Assembly (NCBI RefSeq): GCF_921293095.1
Contig: NC_060247.1
Span: forward strand, 56,393,111-56,457,110
Origin: Ischnura elegans
Taxonomy: Eukaryota > Arthropoda > Insecta > Odonata > Coenagrionidae
Direction of reading: 5' to 3'
Length of the DNA: 64,000 nucleotides
Part shown: one piece after another, positions 34,910 to 46,286 of the stretch
Layout of the letters: every line of letters starts with the position of its first letter
How positions within the stretch are numbered: the first letter of the stretch is position 1
Made by a program: the position numbers and the translations under genes
The notes under the pieces: model-generated
What the model saw: the letters and a program-made list of their open reading frames with translations, nothing else
Databases searched by the model: none
Told to the model about the DNA's origin: nothing

Positions 34910-36799
34910 TGCAACAAGACCATGAATTCCAACTCTCCCACTTCTCTGGGTACTATCCTTCCCGAGTATCGCTGGGTGGCCTGCTGTTAGTCAATAAATT
35001 TAATACATATGGCGTACATACAATTCCTGTGTACTGTCGACCTTGAAGTCGTAGTTTTCCGTTCCTTCTGTCCCATCTTTGTGTACTACTTAGTCTGCAA
35101 ATGGCGAAAATCAGTGAGGGAGTGGAGAAAAATGGAGTGGGTCGTGGAAGGGAAGTATGACGGGAGGCAATTAAGGCGTAATGGTGGTTGCGTAGAGCGG
35201 AGGCTCTAGGATGCCACGGGAGAGAGCCACGACGAAAAGATGGACCCGGCCCGTAATGCAATAGCGGAGATGACAACGCGAAGCTCTGATGGAAATTCCT
35301 AAGAGGTTGAATCTTACTACGTAATTTGGTTTGTCTTACGGAGGCATTTTCACGCGTCGTTTTGACGGACATTAAAAAAATGCTGTGAGTAAGAATACTC
35401 AAAATCACATTTTTAACGAAATAAAATGATAAAAACTGATTAGTTATAGATTACGATGAATACTTCTTATAATTCCGATCAATAGTAACCAATGAATTTT
35501 TAAATTTGAGCCGTTTTCGGAAGATTTCGATGGAAAAAATAGATGCTGGGATCATTGCAATGAAAAGTTTTATGTGACACCCAAGAAAATTTCTTTTAAG
35601 GAAAATTCACAGAGAAAAACTTTTAACTTTTTCATAGTTTATTTCTTCTCTCGGTTTTTTGTACATTTATACTTATGCGCTATAAGGCGTAAGAATTGTC
35701 TTTTCACGCTTCAAATTATTTTAAATTATAGTAATAAGCCATCAAATTCAACGAGCTAATTAAATTTTTGTAGCTGTTACAGTCCCAAATAGCGAAGTAA
35801 AATAAGTTTTTCATAAATACAGGCAAAAAAATATTACAGCCAAAACTGAACAACAGTATGACTTAGCCAAAAAATATTTTTATTATTTCATATTTTCGAA
35901 ATTTTACTGATTGATAATAGAAAAGTGGAAACAATATTTCATTTCTATATATATCGAAAAAGTTACCACAATATGCTCAAAAAATATAAAAATTCTCTCT
36001 CTCTGAGTAGCATATCTCTGTGTAATTATTGTGATGTAAGACTTCATCGTTTACCACATAGGGGCGATATTGAATAAAAATTATAACCTAATAAAGAAAA
36101 AAGAACCCAATATATCGCAAGGCTTGGCCCTAAAACTCATATTTCTGCAACTATAAGTAGAAATTTCCATGTACATGAAAATTTGACGACGAAACTTTAC
36201 GGGGGCTGGGAAGGTTTTAGGATGTACGACAGGATAAGACGTATATCAATGTAATTTTGAAAATCCGTCTTAAACTTAGCAGCGTCAACGATGAAGTCTG
36301 CCAAGCCGGGTTGAAAGCGATCAGACTCCTTGACTTAAAGCCGCCTAGCTTAATGCACACCTCCACGGAACTTCTGAGAACAGCTCCTGCAGTAATTATC
36401 AGCCTCAAAATTTCACACTCCGCATATCAAACCCTTTGGACTAGAAATACCGTTAAATATATTGGTTATCTACAAGCAAACTCAGACGAATCCCTTAGAC
36501 CTACAGTCACTTTCAAAAGCTTTAGAACAAATTTTATGGCGTCACGTCTACTCCTCGAGAAAGTTTAGTGTCCCTTACTCTTTTTTTTCCTAGGTGACAC
36601 CCCGAAATATCCCCAAATTGATATTATTCCTTTATTTGTAGTGAAAAGCACATAATCTAACCTTCTCTAGTCGTGCAACTTCATAAACTTATTAATATTT
36701 TACATTTTCTGCACGCAGATTCTAATTAAGGTGGAAGCCGCCTCCTAAAAATTATGTTTTAACGTTCAAACCAGAACAACAGAATCCCACGTGCGGATA
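34910..36799. other. No recognisable gene
   Basis: A GC-richer stretch at 35000-35290 opens a 151-codon minus-strand frame (34953-35408) without a recognisable domain; its proline- and serine-rich composition reflects base composition. Plus-strand frame 36257-36568 (103 codons) is also unrecognised. The remainder is AT-rich. Confidence 0.4.
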
Positions 36800-37012
36800 A
36801 TTATGAGGTATGTGTAATTCTTCGAAGCCTGCCGCGTGGACGGCAGTGAAATATAGATGAATGCCATGTAAAAAAGTTCCGACCCCTTGACCGGGAACCG
36901 AACCACGGAACTTTGGGACAATTGCCTTGGAAATAAACGAACCTGGATAGCGTGAAGGCTTGGGCAGCCATCCGTTGTACGATTCCCCGTCCAGGGGCAT
37001 TTTTTTCATGGC
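36800..37012 (-). mobile_element. Probable tRNA-derived SINE
   Basis: On the minus strand the segment contains a B-box-like GTTCGGTTCCCGGTCAAGG (about 36883-36901). This is followed by GGGTCGGAACTTTTTTAC, TTTCACTGCCGTCC and GCGGCAGGCTTCG. Upstream, GGATGGCTGCCCAAGCC may be the A-box side. This tRNA-like head plus unrelated body is the layout of a SINE. There is no second copy in the window, so the family assignment is inference. Confidence 0.5.
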
Positions 37013-37031
37013 GATTCACGTATATTATGAA

Positions 37032-37185
37032 CAGTAGCGGATCTATGGGGGGTCATACCCCCCATTTGGTATCCAATTTACACTAGATAGAATGAAATTT
37101 TTTGTAACACTACTGCTGGAATTTTAACCCTTAACTTTTCACACACCCCCCCCCCCTTGTCCCTATCCTCCTGGATCCACCACTG
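37032..37185. mobile_element. hAT-like MITE, 154 bp, near-perfect TSD
   Basis: It starts CAGTAGCGGATCTATGG and ends CTGGATCCACCACTG, imperfect inverted repeats of the GCGGAT type also seen at 2486 and 3616. The flanks are ATTATGAA (37024-37031) and ATTATGAG (37186-37193), 7 of 8 identical. A G-run lies near the left end and a C-run (37146-37156) near the right end. Confidence 0.8.
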
Positions 37186-37285
37186 ATTATGAGGTATTTT
37201 AAACACCAAGTAGGTCTTCAGTACCCCACACAGAGCAATCGCTGATGATCGAGTCCATCTTTAGATTGTTAGCGAGGTGAATAAA

Positions 37286-38477
37286 GCCGGTTTCACACCA
37301 CCCAATATTCCTTGATCAATAAACGTTGAACAAGGAAAATTGACCGTCAAATTGCGTCAAAGATAATTCAAGACGGCAGATCAAGAATACTTGATCAAGA
37401 GTCATTGGAGGGACTTTCACACGTTCAAAGACTTCAATGATGAGTTTGAAGCGCTGCACATGCAATACGGAAAACAAAATAGCAACTTAATGCGGCTTGA
37501 GCACATTTTATGTGGTTTGCCGGCAAAAAAAGTGTCCGAGTGGTTCCGAGTACTTAAGCACTATGGATGAGAATCACATAAATGTTGTGCGGCTTGGATT
37601 AGCTGTGGCCGTTTTAGGCGTTGGCATTCAGGCTCAGAGGCGTAGGAATCGGCGCAGGATGTGGTCGAGGAAATGGATTAGTAGGAGAGAAAACGGAGTG
37701 ATGAGCTTGCTGAGCAACGAGTTACGGACTGAAGATCCGGAATCCTTTCGGAATTTTTTGAGGATGAGTGAGCTAAATTTTAATGACTTACTTGGGAGGG
37801 TGTACGTAAAAATATCGAAGAAGGATACAGTGTGTCGGCAGTGCATACCTGCAAAGCACAAACTCGCGGTGACGCTTCGATTTTTAGCGACCGGTGAAAC
37901 CTACAAAAGCCTTCAGTATTCCACCAGGATTGCACATAATACCATTTCTTTGTTCGTCCCTGAAGTGTGCACAGCTTTGTATGAAGATCTAAAGGACGAT
38001 TTTTTGAAGGTGAGTTAGAGAAGTTGATGCCTTACCTTCAATGTACCAAAGTAACGCATGCAGTAATCTTTAGAAAACCTTGACGAAGTACTGAGTGAAT
38101 ACCTATTTTTGAATGAAAGATTGCTTCTCTCAGGTAGAGGGAATATATTTTTGGGCAGATGTTTTGAGGTGTCCACTGAAGGATACTTGTTTCAATGTTT
38201 TTTTTTGTTTCAGGCACCAAACACTGCTGCAGAATGGGAAGTTATTGCTCAAGACTTCCAGAAGTTTTGGAATTTCCCTCGTTGCATGGGAGCCCTCGAC
38301 GGGAAACATATAAATTTCCGAGCTGCAAGGGCGGACGGCTCTACATTTTTCAATTACAAACATGCGCATAGCATCATTTTGATGGCTTTAGTTGATGCTA
38401 ATTACAGATTCTTGTACTATGATGTTGGTGTTAATGGGCGAGTTAATGATGCTGGTGTGTTTAGGGAATGGACTTAA
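37286..38477 (+). mobile_element. PIF/Harbinger transposon, 3'-truncated
   Basis: The presumed left terminus GCCGGTTTCACACCACCCAA at 37286 has the GGTTTCACAC style of PIF/Harbinger termini and follows a possible TAA target triplet. The subterminal region repeats CTTGATCAA. The spliced transposase gene (37563-38477) follows. No matching right terminus is visible downstream, so the element is cut off within the transposase. Confidence 0.65.
37563..38477 (+). pseudogene. HARBI1-like transposase, two exons, C-terminus lost
   Basis: Exon 1 (37563-38009, 149 codons) and exon 2 (38214-38477) join in phase 0 across a 204-bp intron with GTGAGT and a pyrimidine tract before CAG. The joined frame is 236 residues and open. 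It has a basic N-terminal region, the AVTLRFLATGETYKSLQY helix region, and the DDE_Tnp_4 core GALDGKHINF (first catalytic Asp) and YYDVGVNGRVNDAGVF (second catalytic Asp region). It stops at FREWT, where family members continue FREC-GLN; an alternative frame reads GLND there before another stop. The third catalytic acid and the C-terminal third are missing, so it cannot be active. HARBI1-like proteins are usually about 350 residues. The start was chosen at MDENHINVV as the first Met in the aligned region. Confidence 0.85.
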
Positions 38478-38479
38478 TG

Positions 38480-41400
38480 ATGAGGAATGAAGGCGTGGTC
38501 CCATACCGGTATACAAGTATTTTGCTCTTGAATTCTGCGAAGAAAGTGCTTTCTCTGGCAAAAATATGGGCACGGATAAAAAACGAACACCAAATCTCTT
38601 TCTCCCAATTTGCATTTATGCACGAGAAAACTAAAAACGCCAACCGAGTAACGGGTTGTTATCCTCCTCACCCATTTCCTTCAACCCCAACCATCCCTAA
38701 ATCCACTGATTCTACCTTCAGATCCGACCATAATACGACGCCCTCCTCACCTCAGCCCAGCGTCTCGACAACAGCAAACTCCCACCCCATCCACGAAGGA
38801 CTCTTCGGTTCCTCTTGCAGCCGATCCACGAGGAAGGGTGCCATAAGGAGACCCTCGATATGCGATGAAGCTGCTCTTTAAGAGGGGAAAGGGGGTTGAT
38901 GGAAGTTGCCGGGCCAAGCGGATTGATAGGGCAAAGGCAAGTGAAGGGAAGAGAATCAACATAGAAAGAGATAGGATTTCACAAAAGAAGGCATATCTCC
39001 GTAGTGGTAGCAAGGGGATGAAAAAAGATGGAGGAGAAAGTGCAAAGCAGCCATTCTTCCGACAAACTTTTTTTGCTCTCACAGAAAACTAATCGATATA
39101 AAGCCAATAACCCATCTCCCACTCGCTACCATGGAGATAATTTAGCATTTAAATCTTTCCTTGTTTTCCATTCATCATCCCATTTTATTACCTAAAAATG
39201 TAATTCAAAGAGGTTTAATTGAAAAACAAGCCCTAGATAATATACGTTATCGGTTATTGATATTGTAAGAGGGTGGAGGAGAAAAAATAACTTTTTTTCA
39301 TGTTCATCGAATATCGATATTTTAATACCTTATCACGTTGCTGGAAAAATTATCCCCAGACGAAGTGCAGTATGAAGAACGTTTATCTCAGGTGGTCGAG
39401 ATCTAAAACAACAACTGTTAAAGCTTCTCAAATTTTCTGCGTGTCTGAGTTATTACAGAAATATACGCTACGAAGATGCTCTTAAAATTGCTTTTGTAAC
39501 GCAGCACTTTCACGCGTTAATGATTATAAACTATCTAAAAAAATCATTTATCCATTGCAACCGAAGTTTTTAATTACATAATTGTCTATTACAATTTATA
39601 ACTGGTAATATAGAGAATGAAATACTCTATTAGCCTTATACATTTAAGTTTTAGAATATTATTCTGACAAACTATGTCTACAAATGAGCAAAGAGCAAAA
39701 AAATAGGTGAAAATGGTTTTCACTCCGTTCGTGAAAGGATAGCTACAATCATCATGAATGAATTTTTCAACTTAAGCCAAAAGCCATAGGCACAGCAAAC
39801 AAGATTGAACCACTACTCCCAAATTATCCAGAAACCATTTCCCCAATCATACCTTCAAAACCCTCAGCTAGAGATTAAACTAAAGATTAAAACAAGGCTA
39901 AACTTTCAAACTACGCAGTCATTAAGCTAAAAGTATGAAGACAAACCTTTGATACGAAGTGGTCAAATATATTCCCAGAAGAAATTCGCCACAAAAAAAG
40001 ATAAGAAAGGGATTTGGCTCAAGAGGAATGTGAAATAGGGTGAAAGGGTTGAAAAGACCACAGTACGATATAATCGAGAGAAAGGGAGTTGAATTTTACG
40101 GCAAGGAACGTTTTTGGAGCCCAAAGGCCACGTAGGGAACAGGGACCCAACCGCACGGGAAAGTAAGCTGGCGTGATAAACGGGACACATGCCATTACGG
40201 TAACGATAAAAACCCTTCAACGATTACAAGCCCTCTCCTTGAATAACGACGGTATGCAATTACAACGCACGAAGGTTCGGCAACAAAATTTTATAAAGCT
40301 AAAACTGATAATTCTTTCATTGAAAACCCTGAATAAAACGATAAAAATTCAGTTTTAACCTTGAAATTATCGTCATGCATCCACATAAAGACAGAAAATA
40401 AACTTTTCGCGTAATCAGTATGGTTCAAGCGGCTAAAAAAATCTTGTGATAGCGAGGATAAACCAATGTTCCCAAAAAGAGCAGTTTCATTCACACAAAG
40501 ACCAGCGAAAGATATTGGTGTTGGTAGGGAGGTACGCATAAAACATGTGAAAACATGAAATAACAAGCTATCTCATGGATGGTGCGTTTATCCTTGAAAA
40601 TATTTATAGGGGAATTATATCCAGTAGGAGTCGGACCATAAGGTATAAAAGTCAATGTAGAGGACCAGAAAGAAATATATTTTCCAGCACGAGGAGACTT
40701 ATATTCTTGTCACGAGTTGAAATGGATTTCATCTTAGCAAAATCTTACCAACGGAAGTACGCATATTATCACAAAGGAGAACTCAAGCAAACCTCTTCGT
40801 TGCCTTACCTCCCTAGAACTAAGGAGTTCTTGATATCTCTTCCTAACTGGAAAATCTGCTCCTAATCCGGGGTCTCTTCAGAAACATACATCTGCTAAAG
40901 CGAGGCTTTTAGCCCTTATCTTAACCACACTACGCATTGCTCCTGCAAGTCCTTTGAAACTTTGAAAGCCTTTTATTATCCCCAGATCCCGGTCGTAGAA
41001 AGACCTTTCCTTCCAACATCCATACGAGCCTTAGAATTTCCCCCTAGTCTCCGATAACCCTTAAGTCTAAGTGACCTAACAGCATTGGTTTGGCAGATGA
41101 AAACATTGTTTTTGTATTTTATCATCCATCTCTCGTATTTACAAATATACTAAAGTAAACTGTAAATAGTATGATGAAGAATCCCATTCCGTGTATTTGC
41201 CAACAGCGATGCACTTAAGGGATAGAAGCCATACCAAAACTCAACGGCATCATGTGTAACCACATTACATGTTTAAAAGTATAATGTACAGTGAAGTAGC
41301 TAAATGGTAAATCCATTTCAAATCACCCAGGCAATGTTGCTCGACATTTTTAATTATCCTCATTTTTTTATCAATGGTTCCCTACAAGTAGACAACTACA

Positions 41401-41834
41401 AAACATCATTTGAAAAAAATTTAGAGCCCATACTTTTTTTGGCAGCCATTTTTAAAAGGGTGGCTGGGCAAATTTTGCCGAAAAACGTGTTTCGCAAAAA
41501 TTTTAATTTGGAAGCTAATTTAAAAGATATCAAAATAATTTTAAAAAACCAGTGTGTCCATTATAAAAGGGATCTTTTGAAAACCAATTCTTTAATTTTG
41601 CTATCATAAAAGACAGTTGGTCAACATATTTCAGTAAAAACTCAGGAAAAATTTGTCAATCCTAACTTTTAAACGCCATAAATTTTTATGAAGTAAACGA
41701 GACTCACTAATAAAATGTTATTTTTGAGTTAAATACTAAAAAAAACTACTTGCAGTTAAGGTTTTTGCTCTGAGAATGCACTCCTTTTTTCTCTTTTTAC
41801 ACTTACTTCACGCGATATGTTTTTTACCCCGTGC
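38480..41834. other. No recognisable gene
   Basis: 38650-38900 is GC- and pyrimidine-rich with a 137-codon plus frame (38468-38881) and an opposing minus frame (38747-39082); neither has a domain. The rest is AT-rich. Frames at 40575-40865 and 41304-41609 (101 codons, Lys/Phe/Asn-rich) are unrecognised, and the latter is listed as a weak candidate in the findings. Confidence 0.4.
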
Positions 41835-41842
41835 CATATTTA

Positions 41843-42320
41843 GAGATGCGTGAAATCGCACTTTCATTTTTATTTTATCGCGCTTTCAATAACAGTTTAT
41901 CGCATTTTGTAGCGTCTTTTTTTTATTTTCGTGATGAGGTGTATGACGATAAAATGTAGTGAAACATTTATATGATAAAATACAGAATATTTTAAATAAT
42001 TATTTTGTAGAACAATAATAAATTAAGGAATAAGACATATAGTGGCGGAGGTGTAGATTGCCCGCGCCCACTTGTAGTTCGCGGCCACGTGAAGTCCAAG
42101 CCAACTAGCAGCTGGCCAGTCGCTTGCATGCCTTAAGCGGTGAGTGTCCGCGGAGCATTTAAATTGCGCTCGGCACAAAATGTACGAATTTTGCAGTCAA
42201 AAAGCCAAATTTGCGTAAAAATATCATAAAAGTCCAGTCTTCGCATCCATGTCGCATTTATTTGCGCACATCACATCTACATCGCATTTATCGCAGTTGC
42301 GATTTTCACGCATCTCTAGT
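41843..42320. mobile_element. hAT-like MITE, 478 bp, perfect TSD
   Basis: The termini are GAGATGCGTGAAATCGCA at the left and TGCGATTTTCACGCATCTC at the right, followed by TAGT, so the left end has lost about four bases. The exact octamer CATATTTA flanks the element at 41835-41842 and 42321-42328. The interior has many ATCGCATTT/TTTATCGC motifs near both ends and a GC-rich centre (42055-42150). The repeated subterminal motif is typical of hAT transposase binding sites. It has no open frame of note. Confidence 0.85.
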
Positions 42321-42451
42321 CATATTTAACGAGATATTTATATTTCATTAAAAAATTAATATTTTTTGGTGACTACCATTGTATTTCAATTGTGCTGGTG
42401 TTAACCACTGAAGCTATCCAAAGCTCTTCTATTTTTTTACTGCTAATTCTA

Positions 42452-42538
42452 CAGGGGACATTTTCCACCACACTTCGAAAGGTTATCTTACGAAAGATAA
42501 ATATGCATAAATTTGATCAGCCACCTTTCTCTCGGAAA
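42452..42538 (+). repeat. 87-bp direct repeat, copy 1
   Basis: Starts CAGGGGACATTTTCC and ends CTCGGAAA. It is identical to 42739-42825 except for one T/C difference, so the duplication is recent. The 200 bp between the copies (42539-42738) is GC-richer and unlike its surroundings. Confidence 0.95.
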
Positions 42539-42738
42539 TGTTTAATAGCTGTAAATTTGGCTGGCTGTATGAGAGTCGAGCGAATGTACATAGACGCGGG
42601 GGAGAGAAGAGTGGAAAGGTTCAGTGACCCCTCGAGGGCATTTAGGCCCGGGTGCCAGACTACGAGGACGGAAGTTATCCTGGGAGGTGTGGGCGAAAGT
42701 GAGAGGGACTGAAGGTTAAGGTAAGCATATCAATCAAG

Positions 42739-42825
42739 CAGGGGACATTTTCCACCACACTTCGAAAGGTTATCTTACGAAAGATAAATATGCATAAATT
42801 TGATCAGCCACCTTTCCCTCGGAAA
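42739..42825 (+). repeat. 87-bp direct repeat, copy 2
   Basis: Partner of 42452-42538 with one mismatch. The first TCTAGATACG unit of the fold-back array starts three bases further on. Confidence 0.95.
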
Positions 42826-42827
42826 AA

Positions 42828-44540
42828 TCTAGATACGCATATTTGCTATCAAGCTCTTTAACGCCCATCGAATCCTTTCCTATCAAACTTTAATGGATAG
42901 CACAATGTAATTACGTTAAACCTTAATATATTTTCTGATTTCTACGAGAATAGCATGTGAGAAGTTCTTTCGGTTTTCAGGCTATATCTTAGATAGGAAT
43001 ATTTGCTATCGCTCTTTGACGGCCAGCCAAGCCTTTCGAATCAAAATTCGTGTGTTGATAGCTCAACGTAATTATGTCAAAATGGTATATATTTGCTGCT
43101 TTTTTGAATAATAAAGAGTGGAAAATTCTTTCGGTTTTCAGGTTACATTTATAAGTTAAGTAGCATGATACAGAAAACATAATTATACTATCATGATTGG
43201 CCAAATTGAAAAATTATTTGATTTGCGTTGGATTTTTATACTCCTGAAATAATGGGGGTTTATAGTAACGCGTAGTAAGAGTACGTAAGAGGAGTTAAGA
43301 GTCACGTAATAGACTATATGTAAAAAAATATTAAATGCCACTTTCTGCTATTGTTATATAAAAATGTTTGGAAAATTGTTTTTAGAATTTTCTCAGCAAA
43401 ATCTAGATACGCATATTTGCTATCGCTCTTTAACCTTGATCGAATCCTTTCGTATCAAACATGTATTGATGGCACACTGTAATTATATAAAACCGGTATA
43501 TATTTGCTTGTTTCTTGGAGAATAACGAGTGGAAAAGGTCTTTCGGTTTCCAGGTTACACTTATGAGTTACGTAACATGATACTAAAAACATAATTATAC
43601 TAAACTAGACACTCCAATTGAGAAATTATTTGATCTGTTATGAATTTTTTTTACTCCTGAAATAATAACAGTTTAAAATTCAATGACTGCCGATGATAAA
43701 CATTTTTGTGCAAAAATTGACCTAGAGGTTGAAAAAGCATATCCCAGGGAATTATGCGATATGTGAAATATTTTTACGATGAGAATGATGGGACTCTCAA
43801 TAACAGGTAGTCGCAGAAAAGGAAAATATAACATTGAAGACTTAGAAGGCCCAGGAAATAACACGACATAGAAGACCCAGGGGGCTGAAAGAAAGGGCAA
43901 AAAAATGCCTCTCGCACAGACGTGAGTGAATGTGACTTTTATATGGTCAAAGAGAGAAAACGAAGATATTAGGCATATTTTGATGGTACCTTGGGCATGA
44001 AAAACAAGCTCTGAAAGGTAAATAAGTTAACTGCCAATCATATTAATATTACACAGGTTTTAATACATGGGATTTCAAATCCTTTTCTGTGACTACCTGA
44101 TGTTGAGTGCCCCATCAATTTCATCAAAATAAATTATTCAAACACATCGCATATTCCTTGGGGTATGCTACTCTTTCAACCCCCAGGTCAATTTTTGCAC
44201 AAACATATTTATCGAGGACCATAATTAAAATTAGAACGCTTTTTGTTTCAAGACAATAAAAACCTATCGTAGATTAAAGATCTCCACCTGAATGTCTAAT
44301 TAAACATAATATAATTACGTGTTCCGAATCATGTTCCCCAAGTTCTAACTTATTATACATAAATATAACTCTGTTGCTATGCTTTAAGAAACCATAAAAT
44401 ACCGTGGTATAATATAATTGCATTACACTTATTACATTACATATATAGTTACATAAAATATTAATTACATTATTGCATACATGGCCGTTAAAGAGCAATA
44501 GCAAATATGCGTATCTAGAGTTTGTTGAGAAAAAGCTCAA
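42828..44540. mobile_element. Complex fold-back array of unknown family
   Basis: Units in one direction start at 42828 (TCTAGATACGCATATTTGCT), 42994 (TAGGAATATTTGCTATCGCT) and 43402 (as the first). Each continues with CTCTTT-A-CG, AATCCTTTC, GTAATTA and CTTTCGGTTTxCAGG. The third unit runs on through TTGTGCAAAAATTGACCT to about 43810. A reversed copy occupies about 44095-44540, so 43395-43810 and 44095-44540 form long imperfect inverted arms around a centre of about 285 bp. No transposase is encoded. It may be a non-autonomous DNA transposon of fold-back type or nested copies of one. The minus-strand frames 43673-43900 and 44274-44540 fall within the arms and are not genes. Confidence 0.7.
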
Positions 44541-45247
44541 TGCTCAACATATGGGAGCAGTATTTATTCGTCAACATATAACCAGATTTACTGTCTAAAT
44601 CCTTAAATATCATAATATGTAGATTAGAAAGATAGGCAGGCGCTAAAAATACACGTGAAGAAAAAGAAAACAAAATTGTGCTAACAATATTTTTAATGCA
44701 CAATCTCGGGGAATAACATGAGACATATCTGGTCTAACATATGCTCACCCTTTCCAATTGGCTCCAATATTTAGTTTTATATCAATTTTCATGAAAATTA
44801 AATTAATCAGAAATGTTCCAATTTTTCGTTTGCAATATATTGAACGCTTTACTGGTACTGGTTGTGAATTTCAATCAATAAAATGCTAAAACATCGAGGC
44901 AAAGGTAAGACAAACTCACTAAAATTTCATCAGATGATCATCTCTGCTTTCGATATTATTGATACCCAAACTTAGACACAAAACACGAATTAAACGAATT
45001 CCGAGATGAATAGTTGGGTAGTTCCACCTGAAACGAACAGATGTTTGCCCATTACTGTCTACGGCTTTCGGTGAAAATTTCTGTATGTGTCTATATTTAC
45101 CTCAAACTAAATACTCCGATACCGTTTTGTGAAACTAGCTTTTAATGCACATGTCAATTCTTTGCATTTTTTCGAAAAACATGAGCCTTGACTCATATAA
45201 CTCCTCCTATTTACCACGAAATTGTTGTACAGCTACGACTAATGGCT

Positions 45248-45372
45248 TATTATAACGCTAAGACTTAGCGTAAGAGAAAAATTAGTTTAAAAATTCATAA
45301 AATGCCCTTTCCTGTTAATGTTGCATTTAAATGTTCAAAAAATTGTTTTTTTTACCTTTCTTAAATACGCCA
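45248..45372 (+). repeat. Diverged relative of the fold-back array
   Basis: Resembles 43258-43392 in the same orientation: TTAT-ATAACGC, GTAAGAG, AAATGCCCTTTC, TGTT, AAATGTTxxxAAAATTGTTTTT. Divergence is substantial. It indicates that the array family extends beyond 44540. Confidence 0.45.
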
Positions 45373-45764
45373 GGTAATAAGTCCAATTTTTTTATAATCT
45401 AAACATATACCTTTGTATTAAAAAAAGTATTTAGCGGCAACTTATAATGAATTTTAAGAAAATAGTTTTACTTATATATTTTTATCCCGTGTGGCGTTCC
45501 GGTTCCGGCGTGCGGCGTTCTGCTATAAGTAGTTACCTGCGACTTATAATACAAGTCTGTGGATGTGGTGACTGCTCTAGAACATAGTAATTTGACCTAC
45601 CGTGACTATAAAAGCCGCTAATGCCCTTTACTTTTATTATTATTTACATGCTTTTCACGAACATTATTGGATTGCTGTACTAAAGATTAGGATAGGAAGG
45701 GTAGCTTTTGAAAAATAATTTTCGAGTTTACTCATGCCATTTTGGCTAAAATATAATATAGTTC

Positions 45765-46286
45765 ATGATCTTACAACGATTGGTGCAAAGGAAATGGATA
45801 TGGACCCATTCGGAAATTCTCATAGAAATCCTTGACTCTAAAGGACATGCGTCTGTTGAATGTCGATGGAATGAGCCCAATATAAATTATTTGAATATGC
45901 ACAATAAATGGGCAACTAATGTTGAGTGGTGCAAGAATAGTAGAGTGCCACCCAAAAAATTTATATTTTGTCACAAAGAAAAAAATATTTGTCCAGATGT
46001 CAGAAAAAAATTTCACGCGTGGAAAGGAGATATACTTCTGAGAATGACAGCTGAAAAAAACCTCAAGGACTCACCTTCACGTCACATTTTTACGACAAAG
46101 GAAAAGCTTTTTCTGTCCTCTAATACCACGATGACGCAAAAAGGAAAGTTTTTTGCGAAAGTTGAGCCGTTTATCACAAATGGGTGGATAGATTATGACC
46201 CAAAAGCTTTTTATGTTTCCACAAAGTATGGATTTTATTACCTCAAATCTCTGAGTGAAAACCGATGGCTAAAATACTACGCATGA
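45765..46286 (+). CDS. Unrecognised 173-codon open frame
   Basis: The longest clean single frame in the window that is not a transposase. The product would be basic and aromatic-rich, with eight Trp, for example KWIWTH, RWNEPNINYLNMHNKW, NGWIDYDPKAFYVST and a C-terminal NRWLKYYA. There is no signal peptide, membrane segment, zinc-knuckle pattern or family motif I recognise. A TATAATATAG sequence lies about 10 bases before the ATG, but AT-rich DNA gives such matches by chance. No poly(A) signal stands out just after the stop. It could be an exon, a gene carried by the neighbouring repeat array, a viral or transposon relic, or chance. No function is assigned. Confidence 0.3.
   Translation: MILQRLVQRKWIWTHSEILIEILDSKGHASVECRWNEPNINYLNMHNKWATNVEWCKNSRVPPKKFIFCHKEKNICPDVRKKFHAWKGDILLRMTAEKNLKDSPSRHIFTTKEKLFLSSNTTMTQKGKFFAKVEPFITNGWIDYDPKAFYVSTKYGFYYLKSLSENRWLKYYA

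Noticed and set aside
34953..35408. 151-codon minus-strand open frame
   Set aside because: GC-richer patch with no recognisable domain, splice sites or repeat evidence.
38468..38881. 137-codon frame right after the Harbinger transposase
   Set aside because: It does not continue the transposase protein in sequence; it is a different frame with low-complexity Pro/Ser/Thr content.
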